Source: an uncultured Roseobacter sp. (GTDB lineage: Bacteria; Pseudomonadota; Alphaproteobacteria; Rhodobacterales; Rhodobacteraceae). From it: a stretch of DNA of 64,000 nucleotides. Positions 1 to 7,779 of this stretch are shown here, piece by piece. The notes beneath the pieces were generated by a model. That model searched no databases and was not told where the DNA came from. It saw only the letters and a list, made by a program, of their open reading frames with translations. Location: the NCBI RefSeq assembly GCF_947499265.1, contig NZ_CANMNK010000003.1, positions 124,001 to 188,000 on the forward strand, read 5' to 3'. The translations under genes were made by a program, and so were the position numbers. How positions within the stretch are numbered: the stretch's first letter is position 1; each line of letters begins with the position of its first letter.

Positions 1-168
1 ATCCAGAAGTCCGGGCAAGGACCGGCGCGCGTTGCCCAGCACAGCGCTTATTTTGCGCTGCGCCTCCGGGTCTGGATCAAAGATCCGAACATGCCACCCA
101 TTGAGCAAAAAGCGCGCGGCCCAACCGCCACCGATCACGCCGCCGCCAATGATTGCCGCTATCTTCAT
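1..168 (-). CDS. lcdH: L-carnitine 3-dehydrogenase, N-terminal part (cut by window edge)
   Basis: Only the first 56 codons are present. They form the start of a Rossmann fold of the 3-hydroxyacyl-CoA dehydrogenase family: MKIAAIIGGGVIGGGWAARF carries the NAD-binding glycine pattern, and an acidic FDPDPE segment follows the second strand. In this family carnitine dehydrogenase oxidises L-carnitine to 3-dehydrocarnitine in the cytosol. The specific call comes from the neighbours, a BKACE gene and a CdhR-like regulator, which form the known carnitine-to-betaine gene set. The ATG overlaps the lipocalin stop as ATGA (165-168), so the two are probably translationally coupled. A 3-hydroxybutyryl-CoA dehydrogenase is the main alternative because the catalytic part is missing. 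Confidence 0.78.
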   Translation of the reverse strand, partial: MKIAAIIGGGVIGGGWAARFLLNGWHVRIFDPDPEAQRKISAVLGNARRSLPGLLD

Positions 169-734
169 CCCTCAATCCCTTGCAAATCGGTGACGTCGTA
201 GCCGTTGAACGCCATGATCTCGCGAGCCGCAGTCAGGCGGTCCGCCCGTAGATCCGGTGTCCGGTTGATGATCCATCCCATCTCCCCCGATGGCGTGCCA
301 ATCACAGCCGTCTGCGCATCCTCATCCATCCACATCACCCAAAGTGCCCGCGCGGGGATGTCCAGATCAGAGCTCTGCAATTGCAGCGCACCGCGTGGAT
401 CGATCGCAACAGGCGCATCATAGGCTGCCCCCCCACCGCCGCAAAACACAGCGAAACGCGCCGGCGTTGTTGCTGTATCCGCTTGCCAGCGCTGATCCGC
501 ACACCCGGGCAGAAAGACCGTAGGATAGGCTTCGATGACATGCCACGTGCCGGCGAACGCCCGCGGCGAAAACCGCGTTGTGGCCGATATCTGCACTTCG
601 GGGTCGCGAAACCCGGGATCAGCTGTGGGAGCACAGGCCGCGAGCCACAAACCCGCAGCGCATAAAGCCCAAAGGCAGACGCTGCGACGCGCGTAAACAT
701 GCCATATCAGAGAAAGGCCACTTGCCCGCATCAT
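165..734 (-). CDS. lipocalin-family lipoprotein in the carnitine operon
   Basis: A 189-residue protein starting MMRASGLSLIWH. A hydrophobic stretch ends in the lipobox LAAC, with the lipidated Cys at about residue 34. A lipocalin signature GTWHVIEAYP follows, and near the C-terminus the segment MGWIINRTPDL resembles the end of Blc-type bacterial lipocalins. The length fits a lipid-anchored lipocalin that binds a small hydrophobic or amphipathic ligand in the periplasm. Its ATG overlaps the upstream BKACE stop (731-734), and its own stop overlaps the dehydrogenase start, placing it inside a coupled three-gene operon. Its role in carnitine use is unknown; binding acyl-carnitine or carnitine lipid is a guess. 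A longer upstream reading (to 875) lies inside the BKACE gene and is rejected. Confidence 0.8.
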   Translation of the reverse strand: MMRASGLSLIWHVYARRSVCLWALCAAGLWLAACAPTADPGFRDPEVQISATTRFSPRAFAGTWHVIEAYPTVFLPGCADQRWQADTATTPARFAVFCGGGGAAYDAPVAIDPRGALQLQSSDLDIPARALWVMWMDEDAQTAVIGTPSGEMGWIINRTPDLRADRLTAAREIMAFNGYDVTDLQGIEG

Positions 735-1645
735 GGTGTCGGCGCGCGTTTGACCAGCCCCAGCTTCTCGCGCACAGCGGCGGGGCCCATTACCCGCGCA
801 CCCATCGTCTCGATAAGGGTGCCCGCGCGTTCCACCAACTGCCAGTTTTCCGCCAGCACGCCTTTGTCCAACCACAGATTATCCTCCAAACCGACCCTGA
901 CATGCCCGCCCGCCAGCACGGCCGCCGCCACATAAGCCATCTGATTGCGACCAAGCGAAAAGGCGGAGAAGGTCCAGTCAGGCGGCACGTTATTGACCAT
1001 CGCCATGAAGGTGTTGAGGTCATTCGGCGCGCCCCAGGGCACCCCCATGCAGAGTTGGACCAACGCCGGGGCCTCCAGCACACCGTCCGCCACGAGTTGT
1101 TTGGCATACCAAAGATGGCCCGTGTCGAAAGCCTCGATTTCGGGTTTCACGCCCAGGTCGGTCATCATCCGGCCCATCGTGGTCAACATACCGGGCGTAT
1201 TGGTCATGACGTAATCGGCTTCGGCAAAATTCATCGTGCCGCAATCCAGCGTGCAAATCTCCGGCAGACACTCCGCCACATGCGCCACCCGTGCGCTGGC
1301 CCCGATCATATCCGTGCCTTCGGCGACAAGCGGCAGCGGGTTTTCGGTGTCGCCAAAAATCATATCACCGCCCATGCCCGCGGTGAGATTCAGCACCACA
1401 TCGACATCCGCATCGCGAATACGGTCCGTGACCTCACGATAGTATTCAAGCTTGCGGCTGGGCGCACCGGTCTCTGGATCACGCACATGGCAATGCACAA
1501 TCGCGGCCCCGGCCTTGGCCGCCGCAATAGCGCTATCTGCGATTTCTTTCGGCGACCGCGGCACATGTGGGCTGCGATCCTGCGTGCCGCCGGATCCTGT
1601 TACCGCGCAGGTGATGAAAACCTCATTGGACATGGTTAGCGGCAT
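731..1645 (-). CDS. BKACE family 3-keto-acid cleavage enzyme, probably dehydrocarnitine cleavage
   Basis: A 304-residue protein of the beta-keto acid cleavage enzyme family (former DUF849). Visible features are the N-terminal strand EVFITCAVTGSGG, the metal-binding HCHVRDPETG motif (His51 and His53), and a TIM-barrel-length remainder ending with an NLWLDKG segment. These enzymes condense a beta-keto acid with acetyl-CoA; for 3-dehydrocarnitine the products are betainyl-CoA and acetoacetate. The start at 1645 has GGGAGA about nine bases upstream; a second ATG lies at 1633, while the open frame upstream to 2068 covers the divergent regulator and is not coding. The flanking carnitine dehydrogenase and CdhR-like regulator support the carnitine assignment. 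Confidence 0.85.
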   Translation of the reverse strand: MPLTMSNEVFITCAVTGSGGTQDRSPHVPRSPKEIADSAIAAAKAGAAIVHCHVRDPETGAPSRKLEYYREVTDRIRDADVDVVLNLTAGMGGDMIFGDTENPLPLVAEGTDMIGASARVAHVAECLPEICTLDCGTMNFAEADYVMTNTPGMLTTMGRMMTDLGVKPEIEAFDTGHLWYAKQLVADGVLEAPALVQLCMGVPWGAPNDLNTFMAMVNNVPPDWTFSAFSLGRNQMAYVAAAVLAGGHVRVGLEDNLWLDKGVLAENWQLVERAGTLIETMGARVMGPAAVREKLGLVKRAPTP

Positions 1646-1724
1646 GATCGGTCTCTCCCTTGTGATTGGCGCCACGATGCCGCAAAAGAAACCATAGGAC
1701 TTGCCGTAATACGAAGCATAGTTG
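1646..1724. promoter_or_regulatory. divergent promoter region between BKACE operon and GlxA-type regulator
   Basis: A 79-base gap separates two divergently read genes, so promoters for both must lie here or overlap the starts. An 8-base palindrome TGGCGCCA (1667-1674) lies 22 bases from the BKACE start and could be an operator half. This is inferred from position; no binding site is proven. Confidence 0.35.
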
Positions 1725-2723
1725 ATGAAATCCGCAGAAAAATTGCACACTATCTTTCTGGTTCTGGATGAGGCGAATACGCTGTCCTTCGCGGCCGCCG
1801 TCGATCCCCTGCGCGCGGCCAACCGGCAAGCGGGCCGGGACCTCTTCGACTGGCAATTCGCCACCCCGGAAAATCGCGATGTCTCGTTGACCAGCGGCCT
1901 GATCATTCCAGCTGCACCGCTGCATGATGTCACAACCTGTGATGTTCTGATTGTCGTCGCAGGATTCAATCTGCATGCGCAATCGACACCCAGGCTACGA
2001 TCAAGTTTGCGGCGGCTTGCGGCGCGTGCGGCGCGGGTGGCCGGGATCGATGGCGGGCCCTGGATCATGGCGCAGGCCGGGGTGCTGGACGGTCACCGGG
2101 CCACCACCCACTGGGAAGATCTTGACGCCTTTGCGCAACGCTTTGCCGCGGTCACATGTGTCGATGCGCGGTTCGTCGACAGCGGCTCCCGGCTGACCAG
2201 TGGCGGGGCGGCCCCGGCGCTTGAAATGATGCTGCACCTGATCGCGCAGCATCACGGGGCGGCCTTGGCCGAACGTGTTGCCAGCAGTTTCATCTACGAT
2301 GCAGTACCAACACCTGCCCGACCGCAAGGCCGTCAGCGACCGCGCGTGCACAACGCCCCTCTCACCGCACGGGCGCAGGATGTGATGCAGGCCAACCTTG
2401 AAGATCCGATCCCGATCAAGGTCATCGCGCGCCGTCTCGGCGTCAGCCTGCGGGCGTTGCAGTTGCAGTTTCAGGCGAGCCTGCGCACCACACCCCAGGC
2501 CTATTACCTGGGGCTCCGGCTCGGCGAAGCCGACAGGTTGGTCACCCAAACCGCCCTGCCCCTGCAGGATGTGGCGCTGATCACCGGTTTCGCTTCGCAA
2601 TCAAGCTTTGCAAGAGCCTACCGGCAGCGTTTTGGTGTGTCTGCCCGTCAGCGCCGGTCAGATCTTGCCACGTTCAATAGGGCATCGGATGCTGACGGTG
2701 GGCGGCGTCAATATCGGCGATGA
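1725..2723 (+). CDS. GlxA/CdhR-type AraC-family transcriptional regulator
   Basis: A 332-residue regulator with two domains. Residues about 8-190 form a DJ-1/PfpI-like (class I amidotransferase-like) sensor domain, starting IFLVLDEANTLSFAAAVDPL. Residues about 215-320 form an AraC double helix-turn-helix: LGVSLRALQLQFQ in the first HTH and ALITGFASQSSFARAYRQRF in the second. This architecture is that of GlxA and of CdhR, which senses carnitine breakdown in pseudomonads. It is divergent from the BKACE-lipocalin-dehydrogenase operon, so it probably activates that operon. A TTG three bases upstream (1722) is the alternative start. Its 3' end overlaps the convergent aldo/keto reductase gene by 50 bases. 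Confidence 0.85.
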   Translation: MKSAEKLHTIFLVLDEANTLSFAAAVDPLRAANRQAGRDLFDWQFATPENRDVSLTSGLIIPAAPLHDVTTCDVLIVVAGFNLHAQSTPRLRSSLRRLAARAARVAGIDGGPWIMAQAGVLDGHRATTHWEDLDAFAQRFAAVTCVDARFVDSGSRLTSGGAAPALEMMLHLIAQHHGAALAERVASSFIYDAVPTPARPQGRQRPRVHNAPLTARAQDVMQANLEDPIPIKVIARRLGVSLRALQLQFQASLRTTPQAYYLGLRLGEADRLVTQTALPLQDVALITGFASQSSFARAYRQRFGVSARQRRSDLATFNRASDADGGRRQYRR

Positions 2724-3717
2724 CCGCATCATCCAACTCAAGGTCAATCGCGCCAAGGCAGACTTCCAACTGCTCCATGGTCGTCGACCCAAAGATAATG
2801 GACCCCATGAAGGGACGCGTTTTGCACCACGCCAGCGCCATCTGGGTCGGATCGAGGCCGTGCTCCCGGGCGATCTCCAGATAGGCGTCCACAGCCGTGA
2901 ACGCGCGGTCGGTCTTGCGCCCGCCCAAATCAGCGCTGAGGGACATGCGCGATTTGGCAGGCACAGCCCCGTTTTGATATTTACCGGTCAGAAGCCCCGC
3001 AGCCAAAGGTGAAAACGCAAGCAGCGGCACCTCTTCATGCAGGCTCATTTCCGCCAGATCGGTATCATAAAGCCGACAGAGCAGCGAATATTCATTCTGG
3101 ATCGAGGCAACGCGCGGCCCGCCCACCCGGTCTGCGACTTCCAGCCATTTGGTGGTCCCCCACGCACTTTCGTTGCTCAGACCGAAGGCGCGGATGGTGC
3201 CGCGCTTGACCTCATCCTGCAGCGCCCCCAAGGCATCTTCCATGTGGTTTTGGGTGTCGAGCATCAACTGCCCGGAGGGATCATAAGCCCAGTTCTTGCG
3301 AAACATGTAGCTGCCACGATTTGGCCAGTGAAACTGATAAAGATCGATGTAATCGGTCTTGAGGCGCCGCAACGATCCCTCGACGGCCTCCGCGATGGTG
3401 TCGGAGGAAATCGGCGCGCCGTCACGCACCGCGGCCATACCTTCCCCGGAGTGCTTGGTGGCCAGCACCACATCGCCCCGGCGCATGTCGCGTTCAAACC
3501 AAAGGCCTATGATCCGCTCGGTGCGACCGATGGTTTCTGCGCTGACCGGGTTCACGGGATACATTTCCGCCGTATCGATAAAGTTGATCCCTGCGTCAAG
3601 CGCGCGGTCAATCTGGTCATGCGCCTCTTCTGCGGTGTTCTGTGTGCCCCATGTCATCGAGCCCAGACAGAACTCCGATACGTCGATATTTGTGCGCCCG
3701 AGCCGGTTCATCTTCAT
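2674..3717 (-). CDS. aldo/keto reductase (Tas-like)
   Basis: A 347-residue NADPH-dependent oxidoreductase with the full AKR tetrad: Asp48 and Tyr53 (FIDTAEMYP), Lys88 (LATKHS) and His130 (YQFHWPNR). The first strand reads LGRTNIDVSEFCLGSMTWGT, and the C-terminal half contains SPLAAGLLTGKY and the cofactor loop SIIFGSTTMEQL, as in Tas/YghZ-type members. The substrate is probably a small carbonyl compound and cannot be read from sequence. The ATG at 3717 has GGGAAA seven bases upstream. It stands alone; the 3' end overlaps the regulator gene convergently. Confidence 0.9.
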   Translation of the reverse strand: MKMNRLGRTNIDVSEFCLGSMTWGTQNTAEEAHDQIDRALDAGINFIDTAEMYPVNPVSAETIGRTERIIGLWFERDMRRGDVVLATKHSGEGMAAVRDGAPISSDTIAEAVEGSLRRLKTDYIDLYQFHWPNRGSYMFRKNWAYDPSGQLMLDTQNHMEDALGALQDEVKRGTIRAFGLSNESAWGTTKWLEVADRVGGPRVASIQNEYSLLCRLYDTDLAEMSLHEEVPLLAFSPLAAGLLTGKYQNGAVPAKSRMSLSADLGGRKTDRAFTAVDAYLEIAREHGLDPTQMALAWCKTRPFMGSIIFGSTTMEQLEVCLGAIDLELDDAVIADIDAAHRQHPMPY

Positions 3718-4005
3718 TGCGGAATTTCCCTTGTCTTTCGGGATGCACAGTAACTTTCCCGATCATCTCCGCAAGCCACTTTAAGGCGCAAAGAGATGGT
3801 GTGAGAAAACAGGGGCATAGCACCCAGATGGCATTTTATAACTTTGCGCCCTTTCATGTTCACCCAACGCGCCGCTTGAGCCGCTGCTCTAAAAGCAGGC
3901 ATCGCCCGGCAATGATGCGCTCGCCGGAAATCAAAGCTGCGTGACGTGATTGGCAAGCCAGCTCAAGATCCTATCTAAAGAGGGACCCAAAGAAAGCGCA
4001 CCGCC

Positions 4006-4602
4006 ATGTCCCTGCCGATCTCACGCCGCATGCTTCTTGCCGCCGGACTGGCCAGTTGGGCCACAAAGGGGTTGGCCGCCGCCCGACCCTACGATCTGGT
4101 TGCGGAGCGGTCGCGCGTGTCCTTCATCTTCAGCTTCAACGGCGCGGCGCAAACCGGCACCGTGCCTGTGCGCACCGCAGATATTCGCGTGGATCCGGAC
4201 AATCTGGCGGCCTCCAGCGCCGACGTCACCACGGATATTCGACAGGCCAAGGCTGGCCTTCTGTTTGTCAAACAGGCCTTGCTCAGCCCCTCGGTTCTGG
4301 ATGCCGAAAACCACCCCATCGTGCGCTATACCACAACCCGGATCATCCTGGGCGCGCGGGGCCGTATTTCCGAAGGTGCGCAGGTCGACGGCGCCCTCAC
4401 CCTGCGCGGTGTGACACGCGCCTTGCGTTTGAACGCGGAGCTCACCCGCCCGGCGGGCACCGCCGCGAATGATCTGTCTGTGTTGAACATCCGGCTCACC
4501 GGCGCGTTGAGCCGCTCGGAATTTGGTGCCGCCGGTTTTCCGAAACTCGCAGCCGACCGGGTTGATCTGGACATCCTCGCAGAAATTCGCGCGCGCGGCT
4601 GA
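4006..4602 (+). CDS. YceI family periplasmic protein
   Basis: A 198-residue protein with an N-terminal export signal (SRRMLLAAGLASWATKGLAA, twin Arg present but not a clear Tat motif) and cleavage near AAA/RPYD. The mature part matches the YceI lipocalin-like fold: YDLVAERSRVSFIFSFNGAA at the start, the VDGALTLRGVTRAL segment and the final LAADRVDLDILAEI. YceI proteins bind polyisoprenoid or other lipids in the periplasm; the physiological role here is unknown. It is followed 50 bases later by an MFS transporter in the same direction. Confidence 0.85.
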   Translation: MSLPISRRMLLAAGLASWATKGLAAARPYDLVAERSRVSFIFSFNGAAQTGTVPVRTADIRVDPDNLAASSADVTTDIRQAKAGLLFVKQALLSPSVLDAENHPIVRYTTTRIILGARGRISEGAQVDGALTLRGVTRALRLNAELTRPAGTAANDLSVLNIRLTGALSRSEFGAAGFPKLAADRVDLDILAEIRARG

Positions 4603-4652
4603 AAACGACGCGCTTTGTCGAATAACCGATAGGTCCGAGGTTTCAATAGTCT

Positions 4653-5897
4653 ATGGCTGGGCGGATCATGCGCCTGCTCATTTCCTTCGCCGCCCTGTTT
4701 TTATCCGTGATGCTGTTGCAGCTCTCTTCCGGCGGCGTCGGCCCCCTCGACGTTCTGTCCGGGCTGAAACTGGATTTCACCAAACAAGAGATCGGCCTGT
4801 TGGGTTCGGCGCATTTCCTGGGGTTTTTCATTGGCTGCTGGTGGGCGCCACGGCTGATGGGCAGCGTTGGACATTCGCGCGCTTTTGCCGCCTTCACCGC
4901 TGCCGGCGCCATCGGCCTGATGAGCCATATGCTGGTGGTCGACCCCTACGCTTGGGCGCTGATGCGGGTTGCTTCGGGCATGTGCGTCGCGGGCTGCTAT
5001 ACCGTCATCGAGGCCTGGCTTCAGGCCAAGGTCACAAATGCATCGCGCGGGCGCACCATGGGCGTTTACCGGATTGTCGACATGACCGGTTCAATGGCGG
5101 CACAGATGATGATCAGCTTTCTGGAGCCTGCGCATTTCATCTCCTACAACCTGCTCGCCATCATCTGCTGCGCAGCACTCTTTCCACTAACTTTGACAAC
5201 CGTGCGGCAACCCGAAACGCCCGCCTCGCCCCGCCTGCGCCCCAGTCTTGCCCGCGACCGGTCCCCCCTTGCGGCGGCTGCCGTGCTCGTGGCGGCCTTG
5301 TCCAGCGCGTCTTTTCGGATGGTCGGACCGGTCTATGGCACCGAGGTTGGATTGACCAATGAGCAAATCGCCTATTTCCTCACGGCATTCGTCTTTGGCG
5401 GTGCGCTGGCGCAATACCCAGTGGGCTGGATCGCGGATAAATACGACCGTCGATGGGTGCTGATCTGGCTTTCGATTGCAGCCATTGCCAGTTCGGCGTT
5501 GACGATCTTTGCGGCAGGGCTCGGCACCCTTGGCATCATGCTCACCGCCGGGCTTTTTGGTCTGACCACCTTTCCGATCTATTCCGTTGCCGCCGCCCAT
5601 GCCCATGATTTTGCCAGCGACGACGAACGTGTCGAGCTTTCCGCCGCGTTGATGTTCTACTTTGCCCTTGGGGCCATCGCCGCCCCTTATGCGGCTTCGC
5701 TCCTGATCGACAGCTTCGGGCCCAAAGCGCTCTTTGTGATGATGGCGGTGGGCCATATGCTGCTGGTGATCTTTGGCCTGAGCCGCATGCGCATCCGCCC
5801 GTCCCCCGTGGATCGAACCCGCTATACCTATGCGCCACGGACGTCATTTATCATCGGACGGCTTACCGGGCGCAGTCGCGCGCGCACTGACGAGTGA
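4653..5897 (+). CDS. MFS transporter (YcaD-like)
   Basis: A 414-residue permease of the major facilitator superfamily with twelve predicted membrane segments in two halves. The first half contains LGSAHFLGFFIGCWWAPRLM, and the second contains the MFS loop GWIADKYDRRWVL, which corresponds to the conserved D-R/K-x-G-R-R-type motif. General similarity is to the YcaD family, whose substrate is not known. An internal ATG at 4668 preceded by GGGCGG is a credible alternative start. It lies upstream of metG with a 93-base gap, so it may share transcription with it, but nothing ties the functions. Confidence 0.82.
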   Translation: MAGRIMRLLISFAALFLSVMLLQLSSGGVGPLDVLSGLKLDFTKQEIGLLGSAHFLGFFIGCWWAPRLMGSVGHSRAFAAFTAAGAIGLMSHMLVVDPYAWALMRVASGMCVAGCYTVIEAWLQAKVTNASRGRTMGVYRIVDMTGSMAAQMMISFLEPAHFISYNLLAIICCAALFPLTLTTVRQPETPASPRLRPSLARDRSPLAAAAVLVAALSSASFRMVGPVYGTEVGLTNEQIAYFLTAFVFGGALAQYPVGWIADKYDRRWVLIWLSIAAIASSALTIFAAGLGTLGIMLTAGLFGLTTFPIYSVAAAHAHDFASDDERVELSAALMFYFALGAIAAPYAASLLIDSFGPKALFVMMAVGHMLLVIFGLSRMRIRPSPVDRTRYTYAPRTSFIIGRLTGRSRARTDE

Positions 5898-5990
5898 CCA
5901 GAACGCGATCCTCCCGAGAATTCACCGTGGCCCTTGCAGCAAAGCTGCGGTAGATGAAGGCCAAATACCTGGAATACGAGAGGCACAGCC

Positions 5991-7712
5991 ATGGCGCGCC
6001 ACCTGATCACGTCGGCCATTCCCTATATCAACGGGATCAAACACCTTGGTAATCTGATTGGCAGCCAGCTGCCAGCGGATCTGTTTGCGCGCTACATGCG
6101 CGCGCGCGGTCATGAGGTCTTGTTTCTCTGTGCGACGGACGAACATGGCACACCAGCGGAATTGGCCGCGGCCAAGGCGGGTAAACAGGTCGCGGAATAC
6201 TGCGCCGAGATGCATGCGGTTCAGGCGGAAATTGCACGTGGATTCAGGTTGTCTTTTGATCACTTTGGTCGGTCTTCAAGCCCACAAAACCACGCGCTGA
6301 CCCAGCATTTTGCGGGGCGTCTGGACGATGCCGGTCTGATCAATGAGATCAGCGAGAAACAGGTCTATTCCCACGCTGACGGGCGATTTTTGCCGGATCG
6401 TTACATCGAAGGCACCTGCCCAAATTGCGGCTATGACAAAGCCCGGGGGGATCAGTGCGAAAACTGCACAAAACAGCTGGACCCGACCGATCTGATTGAT
6501 CCGCGCTCTGCTGTCTCCGGATCGACCGATCTGGAAGTGCGCGAAACCAAGCACCTTTATCTGCGTCAATCAGAGCTCAAGGACCAGTTGGATGCCTGGA
6601 TCGATTCCAAATCGGATTGGCCGGTGCTCACCACCTCGATTGCCAAAAAATGGCTGCATGACGGCGATGGCCTGCGCGATCGCGGCATCACCCGTGATCT
6701 CGATTGGGGTATTCCGGTCCGCAAAGGCACCGAAGACTGGCCAGGGATGGAAGGTAAGGTTTTCTACGTCTGGTTCGACGCACCCATCGAATACATTGCT
6801 TGCGCCGGGGAATGGGCCGCGGCGAACGGGCTGAGCGACGCGGATTGGCAAAGGTGGTGGCGTACCGACATGGGCGCGTCTGACGTGCGCTACACCCAAT
6901 TCATGGGCAAAGATAATGTGCCGTTCCATACCCTCAGCTTCCCCGCCACCCTCATCGGCTCTGGCGAGCCGTGGAAGATGGTCGATCATTTGAAATCTTT
7001 CAACTATCTCAACTATGACGGCGGACAGTTCTCTACCTCACAGGGGCGTGGGATTTTCATGGATCAGGCGCTTGAGTTGCTGCCCGCAGATTACTGGCGC
7101 TGGTGGCTGCTCAGCCATGCGCCTGAAAGTAGCGATGCTGAATTCACGTGGGAGAATTTCCAATCCTCCGTGAACAAGGATCTTGCGGATGTCCTTGGCA
7201 ATTTCATCAGCCGCATCACCAAGTTCTGCCGCTCGAAGTTTGGTGAGGTCGTGCCGGGCGGTGGTGCATATGGACCGGAGGAAACTGCAGTCATCGCTGA
7301 TGTTGCCGAACGATGCGCGCGCTATGGGGCGTTGATGGAGGCCATGGAGGTCAGAAAATCAGCACAAGAACTGCGCGCCATCTGGGTCAGCGGCAACGAG
7401 TATCTGCAAAGCGTCGCACCCTGGACGACGTTCAAGAGCGACCCGGACAAGGCCGCGATGCAAACCCGTCTCGGACTGAATTTGGCGCATCTCTACGCTG
7501 TCCTTTCAGCGCCATTTCTGCCGGATGCAAGTGCGGCGATCCTGAAGAGCCTGCAGGTGGATGAAGCGGTTTGGCCTGAAGACATGAACGAATTTTTGTC
7601 CCAGCTGAAACCCGATCAAGCCTTTGTCGTGCCGGAGGTGCTCTTCGCAAAAGTAACCGATGAGGACCGCGAAGCTTGGCAAGCGCGCTTCTCCGGCGTG
7701 CGACAAAGCTAG
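5991..7712 (+). CDS. metG: methionyl-tRNA synthetase, actinobacterial-like type
   Basis: A 573-residue class I synthetase charging tRNA-Met. It has the N-terminal [16 protein letters not shown], where HLGN takes the place of HIGH, and a four-Cys zinc knuckle ([17 protein letters not shown]). The second ATP-site motif is QFSTSQG where KMSKS is usual. The sequence type recalls the MetRS of Streptomyces, which also has HLGN and KFSTS. The C-terminal dimerisation domain is absent, normal for this short type. GAGG seven bases before the ATG supports the start. The first Lys of the signature loop is Gln here, and catalysis presumably tolerates it. Confidence 0.95.
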   Translation: MARHLITSAIPYINGIKHLGNLIGSQLPADLFARYMRARGHEVLFLCATDEHGTPAELAAAKAGKQVAEYCAEMHAVQAEIARGFRLSFDHFGRSSSPQNHALTQHFAGRLDDAGLINEISEKQVYSHADGRFLPDRYIEGTCPNCGYDKARGDQCENCTKQLDPTDLIDPRSAVSGSTDLEVRETKHLYLRQSELKDQLDAWIDSKSDWPVLTTSIAKKWLHDGDGLRDRGITRDLDWGIPVRKGTEDWPGMEGKVFYVWFDAPIEYIACAGEWAAANGLSDADWQRWWRTDMGASDVRYTQFMGKDNVPFHTLSFPATLIGSGEPWKMVDHLKSFNYLNYDGGQFSTSQGRGIFMDQALELLPADYWRWWLLSHAPESSDAEFTWENFQSSVNKDLADVLGNFISRITKFCRSKFGEVVPGGGAYGPEETAVIADVAERCARYGALMEAMEVRKSAQELRAIWVSGNEYLQSVAPWTTFKSDPDKAAMQTRLGLNLAHLYAVLSAPFLPDASAAILKSLQVDEAVWPEDMNEFLSQLKPDQAFVVPEVLFAKVTDEDREAWQARFSGVRQS

Positions 7713-7779
7713 CGCATCTTGACCGAGGAGCACGGAGCAACGACCGGATGCGGCTGTATCCGAACCTATTTAGCTGCGC

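Noticed and set aside
578-1639. Long plus-strand frame opposite the carnitine genes
   Set aside because: It is antisense to the BKACE gene, has no family motifs, and arises from GC-rich codon bias in the real frame.
7745-7762. Weak hairpin CGGAT/ATCCG between metG and the chemoreceptor as terminator
   Set aside because: Five-base arms, an eight-base loop and no T-run are too weak to call.
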